Positions 60,101 to 64,000 of a DNA stretch of 64,000 bases are shown here, piece after piece. The DNA comes from Brachionus plicatilis. Its lineage: Eukaryota; Rotifera; Eurotatoria; Ploima; Brachionidae. Location of the stretch: assembly GCA_010279815.1 (NCBI GenBank), contig QEOQ01000479.1, positions 269,217 to 333,216 on the forward strand, read 5' to 3'. Position numbers and translations under genes: made by a program. The notes beneath the pieces were generated by a model. It saw only the letters and a list, made by a program, of their open reading frames with translations, was not told where the DNA came from and did no database searches. Within the stretch, counting starts at the first letter, position 1. Each line of letters begins with the position of its first letter.

Positions 60101-62500
60101 TTTTTTCAAAAATAGAATAAATTTTCTTACTTTCGAAATAATTATTTGCAAATTCTATAATTTAATGTTTAAAAATTAAAAATTTTTTTGCAAAGGAAAA
60201 ATGAAAATTTTTAAAATCCTATTTATTAATTAATATTTTTTTTTCTTATACAGGATTTATTTGACTTGATGGTCGGCGGTAATTTTGCGTAAATTTACGT
60301 TTACTTTTTGCCTCATTATTCACTGCAAAAAGTTTAAAAAAAATAGTAAATTTTGTTACAAAAACAAAAAATGAAATATTGATTAATGCAACATATTTTT
60401 ATAATTTGTAAAATTTATTGTAAAACTTAAAGAAATTAAAAAATCACAAAATTCCTCAAATTTTGTTGATCATTTTGAAAAATATTAAAAAAGGTAAAAA
60501 AACTTAAATTCAATCTAATTGTTGTATCGACAAATTAATTCTTAAAATTTTTAATTGATCAATTTGAGGTTATTTTTTATTGCTTTAAATGATCATAATT
60601 TTTGTTAAATATGCCACTTTCAACTTTTAAAATGTGTCATTTTTTAAAATGATTTGGCAAATAATAAAATTTCCTTTTTTCTTTGACCTGGCAATTTAAA
60701 AATTGAAAAATAATCAAAATAACTAATTTTTAATGTTTTCACCAAAAGTTAATCAGCAAAGTTTAATTTTTTTTCCAAAAAATTTATCTACATTTTGAAA
60801 AAAAATTGTTAAAATTCAAATTTTACAAAAATTAAACGAAAAACTTTTTTAATAATTTAATTCATCAAATTTTTTTATTGAAAAATCTTCCCATGAAATT
60901 AAAACACTCAGATTTACAATTACAATTAATTTTCTCTTTTTTTATTACAATTTTTTTTATTTTATTTAGAGTTTTTTTTTGAGAAAATGAAATACATACC
61001 TAACCGTACTCTGTTTAAGTGGGAGTAAATGCATAGGAATTAACAAATTTACAAAAATAAAGATCTTTTTTACTACTTCTAATATTTATATAAAAAAAAT
61101 GAAATTTAATAAAAAATTATTAACTTATGTTTATGACTCTTAATAAGATATTGGACTTAAAAAAGTGAGAATCTGTAATTTATCTCAAAAATAAATATAA
61201 GCATCAAAACTTTTAAAATAAAATAAAAATATTGAGTATTCTAACAAAATTTTTAGAATTTAGAAACTGATTCGGTTGAGCTTGAAAATAGTATCAAAGG
61301 AATTTTAACATTGCTGAGTGGAGTATCAGTAAATTACATCAATTTTGATCAGGTAATAAATAAAAAAATTTTTAAACATTAACTATCTGATTGAGCATTT
61401 TTAGGATACTTTTATGCCGATTGACATGGACAAACTTCTAAAACCAGAGTCAACAATAAAAGACTTGATGAAATTTTTGAAGCAAAAAAAATATCTTGTG
61501 GCTGATTTTAAACCAAATTTGGGATTTATAGTCAACAGATTTGAGCAAGCAAAATATGCAGAAATTTATTCTAGTAAAAATAAAATTTTTCTATTAATTA
61601 ATTAATTTTACTATTTTATTCAAGCACCTAATACTTATGACTATTTGGACGATTTTTTTCTTTTAAAACATGTTGTAAACGAGCTGCTGCGACTCTCAAA
61701 AATCAGAAACCCAACACCAAAGTGCCAAATGAAATTTGAATTTTTTTTCAATGTTCTACTTGACAGTTGCTTGCATTCGAAATGCAAAATTTTGCCTCCA
61801 CTAAACTGGTACTATTTTATGACCTCCCTGATCAAGAGCAAATTTGGCACCGAACTGGAACCCAAAATGATAAAATTAACTCTTATGCAGATTAATAATC
61901 TCAATTCAGCCTATTCACTGGTCAAAAATTTTTTGGTCGACACTCATTCTTTCTATCAATTTAAAGTAAAATATTTTTTTGCCAATTTTGTTGCTATTTT
62001 TTCCTTTTTTAGAATGAGACCCAGATGATTGTGTTAGAACATTTGGTCAATATTTTCGACAGGTTTAATCTAATTCTGAACCATAAATTAATTTCCAAAT
62101 TAAAATATTTTTTGGATCAAAAGTCAAGCAATAGACTCGAGTTTATATCTTGTGTTAAAATAATTTTAACAAGTTTGCTCACTTATATTAAGCGCAGCAA
62201 AGGTGGTTCCAATGAGGTTCTAAGAGAAGTGGTTAATTTTTTTCTATCGCTATCCAAAGATCATTATTTTAACCCTGATCTAAGTGAAGAGAAAAAAATT
62301 TTGGATATTATAGTTGATGTAATGGAAGCCATTGAAGACCACGAACTAATTAGACATGTTATTAAGTTCGAGGAGGCTTTGGATAATAAATTTTTGATGA
62401 ATTTTTATCTTCGGACTAGGCTTGTTGTTGACCAGTATCAACCTTTTTCTTTAATAAATGAGTCAATTAGTTTAATGGTCGAGCAATTGACAGTTTTAGA
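48122..62500 (+). CDS. focad: Focadhesin (FOCAD)-like helical-repeat protein, 3' end open
   Basis: FOCAD is a large HEAT-like protein linked to focal adhesions and to stability of the SKI RNA-surveillance complex. Nineteen exons: 48122-48420, 48473-48652, 48703-48871, 51104-51301, 51348-51432, 52264-52655, 52691-52795, 54680-55189, 55834-55989, 56068-56416, 56468-56592, 56643-56732, 58278-58366, 58420-59251, 59310-59438, 61257-61352, 61405-61573, 61625-61965 and 62013-62500; about 1600 residues. All phases agree. Best matches to human FOCAD: IIRYRPDYYAQELLATISNL and SEVVDMMSTWTALLP in exon 8, NLWTMSDP in exon 9, GYILYSYE (human GGMLFCYD) in exon 11, NFVKRSYHACIQ in exon 12, and PPLNWYYFMTSLIKSKFG in exon 18. 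Intron 2 (48653-48702) has a GC donor. The last exon ends GA|GTAAGT, so the protein probably continues beyond 64000 (human about 1801 residues); without splicing it would stop at 62504. Several introns carry MITEs and repeats. Confidence 0.88.
49175..49477. mobile_element. MITE with GTCCCCACAAAT termini
   Basis: Ends are inverted: left TTCCCCACAAATAAAAAACT-GTTCCCCAC, right (reverse complement) GTCCCCACAAATTAAAAACT-TTCCCCAC. The inside includes CACAAAGCACTACAAAACAC and TTTTTGTGCCGAATT. There is no ORF. A shorter, reversed copy lies at 57768-57951, also in an intron of the FOCAD-like gene (this one is in 48872-51103). Confidence 0.75.
50375..50665 (+). repeat. Dispersed repeat, copy 1
   Basis: Shares long blocks with 53205-53485, for example ATGTGGGTTAATTTTTGGAT, GCAAGGAACTCTTCTCTCTA, CGAATATTCTAGGTA, and TGTATTTTTTATTATATAAA. 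Both copies have the same orientation and both sit in introns of the FOCAD-like gene. No ORF or clear ends; probably non-autonomous. Confidence 0.75.
53205..53485 (+). repeat. Dispersed repeat, copy 2
   Basis: Second copy of the 50375 repeat, about 80% alike by eye, with an extra GACCATTTCTAGCTT near 53248. Lies in intron 52796-54679. Confidence 0.75.
53624..53733. mobile_element. 110-bp hAT MITE with perfect 8-bp target duplication
   Basis: Begins CAGAGTTGGTTAAAAGTCA and ends GCGAGTCTG. It is flanked on both sides by ATTTCAAT (53616-53623 and 53734-53741), an exact 8-bp target site duplication as left by hAT transposases. The left end is the same as that of the 1544-1962 element. Confidence 0.82.
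55389..55500. other. Assembly gap (112 N)
   Basis: Falls in the intron between FOCAD-like exons 55189 and 55834. The right side of the gap ends at a hAT-type terminus (TTTTAAACAACTCTG, ending at 55546), so the gap probably hides the body of another MITE. Confidence 0.99.
57768..57951. mobile_element. MITE with GTCTCCACAAAC terminus, reversed copy
   Basis: Reverse-complement relative of 49175-49477: it begins GTCTCCACAAACAAAAACTT and continues through TTAATTCGGCACAAAAAAAT, GTGTTTTATAGTGCTTTGTG and GGGAACAGTTTTTTA. Its middle is about 120 bp shorter. Lies in intron 56733-58277 of the FOCAD-like gene; the remainder of that intron shows nothing. Confidence 0.7.
59632..59995. mobile_element. Inverted-repeat element in a FOCAD-like intron
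   Basis: Arms of about 90 bp at 59632-59722 and 59907-59995 are inverted copies, for example CATTGTGAATGTTGGTACAA against TTGTACTAAAATTCACAATG, and AGCTTTAATTCGGATC against GATCCGAATTAAAACT. About 185 bp of AT-rich sequence lies between them. It is probably a foldback MITE in the intron 59439-61256. Confidence 0.7.
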
Positions 62501-62504
62501 GTAA

Positions 62505-64000
62505 GTTTTATTTTTAATTAAAACAAAAGTCAAACATTTTATTAGAAATAATTTTAAAAAAATTCTCTGTGAAAAGCTAAATCATCAAATAGCCCTAAAA
62601 TTATATGGTACAAAATTAGGATAATTGGGACATTTTTGTGTCAATATATAAGGCTGATATTCTCTAAATCGTCTTTCTTCTAAACTAATAATACCAAGAG
62701 CCAGTCTTTAGTCTTTCATTTTTCTGCTCTTAATTAAACCTTAAGAATATACTTAGCATTTATTATTAAAAACTCTATCTAAAATCTAGTTATTTAATAA
62801 TTAAAATTATTATTTAAATGTATTGATCGTGTAAATTTAGATTAAAAAATTTGAAAATTTTAGAAGAAATTAAAATGATTCTTAATTTGAACGGTTTGTT
62901 TCAAAATTCTTACATTCAAAAATCATTTTTAAAAATTAGAAATGATACTTATAAAGATAAAATTAAGTTAAATTATCGTTAGAAAAAACTGAAAATAAAA
63001 AAATGATAAAAATATATTTCTATTTTGAAAATCCATAGTTCAAGCTAAATATTTGGTATAAAATTATATCATTCAAATTAACAAAATTCAATGTTCCACT
63101 TTGAGATTATTTTAAAAATAAAATTTAAAGCTGTAAAATTTTAGAAAGTTTAAATTTTCAAAAAAATAAAATTTTAATTTAAATTAAAAAATTTTCAATT
63201 GAATTTAAAGATTTAATTTTAAAATTTTTTTGCTTAATTTTTTGGTATCACTGAATTCTTGTCCTTATCTTTACTAGAAAATTGAATTTTAATTTTCTAA
63301 TTTTTTGAATATAGCACCCATATCATTTAAGATTTAACTACTACTTAGATTATTTTATTTAATTTTTAACTAATTAATTTGAGGATCAATTGCACATAAA
63401 AATAAAAATAATAAAAGGATACTACAAGCTTTATTAGTTACCGCGAAACACTAAGATCTTATTCGAGGTACTATTTTAAAAAATACGAGACTTTATAATA
63501 ATTTTTAAAAAAATAATTAATTATCTTAATGGTTTAGTTAAGATGAATAAAAATCTTTTAACGAGAAGCAACCATCATCATTTACAAAATTTTGTCATTA
63601 ATTTATATGATGAGTTTACATTACATTTTTAACTGATTTTTTTTAGAATACATAAATATTTTCTTAACGCAAATTGATTAGAAATTATTTAACAATCAAA
63701 GACTGGATGAGATATGTCTGACTCTTTTTGTTACTTTTTTGCATAAAATTAAACATGTTTAGTAATTGATTTAAAAATGATTTTGATTCTTTTAAAAAAA
63801 ATTTAAAAAAGTGTCGAAGAAACCCATCCGGCCTTTGAGTGCTAAAAAACTATTATTTTATAGTTTCCTTAATTCGAAACCTATCTAATTATAAAAATAA
63901 ATAAATTTATTAAATTATTTGAAGCTTTGAATATTAAATTTAAAATATTAGAAATTAAATTTTTTATTTAAAGAATGCTTGAAGATAATTTTAAAGTATG
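62505..64000. other. AT-rich DNA, no exon recognised
   Basis: Probably intron (if the donor at 62501 is used) or 3' flank of the FOCAD-like gene. I found no continuing exon on + and no gene on -. Confidence 0.5.

Noticed and set aside
1..64000. CRISPR arrays, bacterial operons, riboswitches or phage-like systems
   Set aside because: The sequence is intron-rich animal DNA; no regular spaced repeats or prokaryotic gene order were seen.

Overview
The window is animal nuclear DNA. It is very AT-rich, its genes are split by short GT-AG introns that carry stop codons, and there are no bacterial-style operons. Octopamine/beta-adrenergic-like, Crumbs, ULK3, FOCAD and CFAP298 genes together point to a small bilaterian invertebrate. 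The base composition and the many introns of about 50-60 nt would fit a monogonont rotifer such as Brachionus, but I cannot prove the species from the sequence.

Layout. 1-2.6 kb: the 3' exons of a divergent Ro60-like (TROVE/vWA) gene on +, with a hAT-type MITE in one intron. 2.7-5.3 kb: repeat-derived DNA (a foldback element and a LINE relic). 5.4-8.6 kb: a three-exon aminergic GPCR on -. 8.7-20.7 kb: gene-poor AT-rich DNA with one assembly gap, a LINE relic and one possible orphan signal-peptide exon. 20.7-32.9 kb: a complete nine-coding-exon crumbs gene on +. Its third intron holds an intronless glucokinase regulatory protein (GCKR) gene on -, which fills that intron almost to the splice sites. 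33-42.6 kb: LINE fragments, LINE 3' tails and plain AT-rich sequence. 42.66-43.61 kb: cfap298 on +. 43.70-48.04 kb: ULK3 on -, 13 exons, converging on cfap298. 48.12-62.5 kb: a FOCAD-like gene on +, 19 exons seen, divergent from ULK3 across 78 bp; the last exon ends in a strong splice donor, so the gene probably runs on. 62.5-64 kb: no gene seen.

The genes are not one pathway. Crumbs and CFAP298 belong to epithelial and ciliary biology, ULK3 to endosomal/autophagy kinase signalling, FOCAD to RNA surveillance/adhesion, and GCKR to hexokinase control. The notable architecture is the tight gene packing: GCKR nested antisense in crumbs, ULK3/cfap298 tail to tail, ULK3/FOCAD head to head. The large introns and gaps are filled by MITEs and by 3' ends of non-LTR retrotransposons. 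Exon borders were assigned by hand from reading-phase continuity, splice consensus and remembered family alignments.
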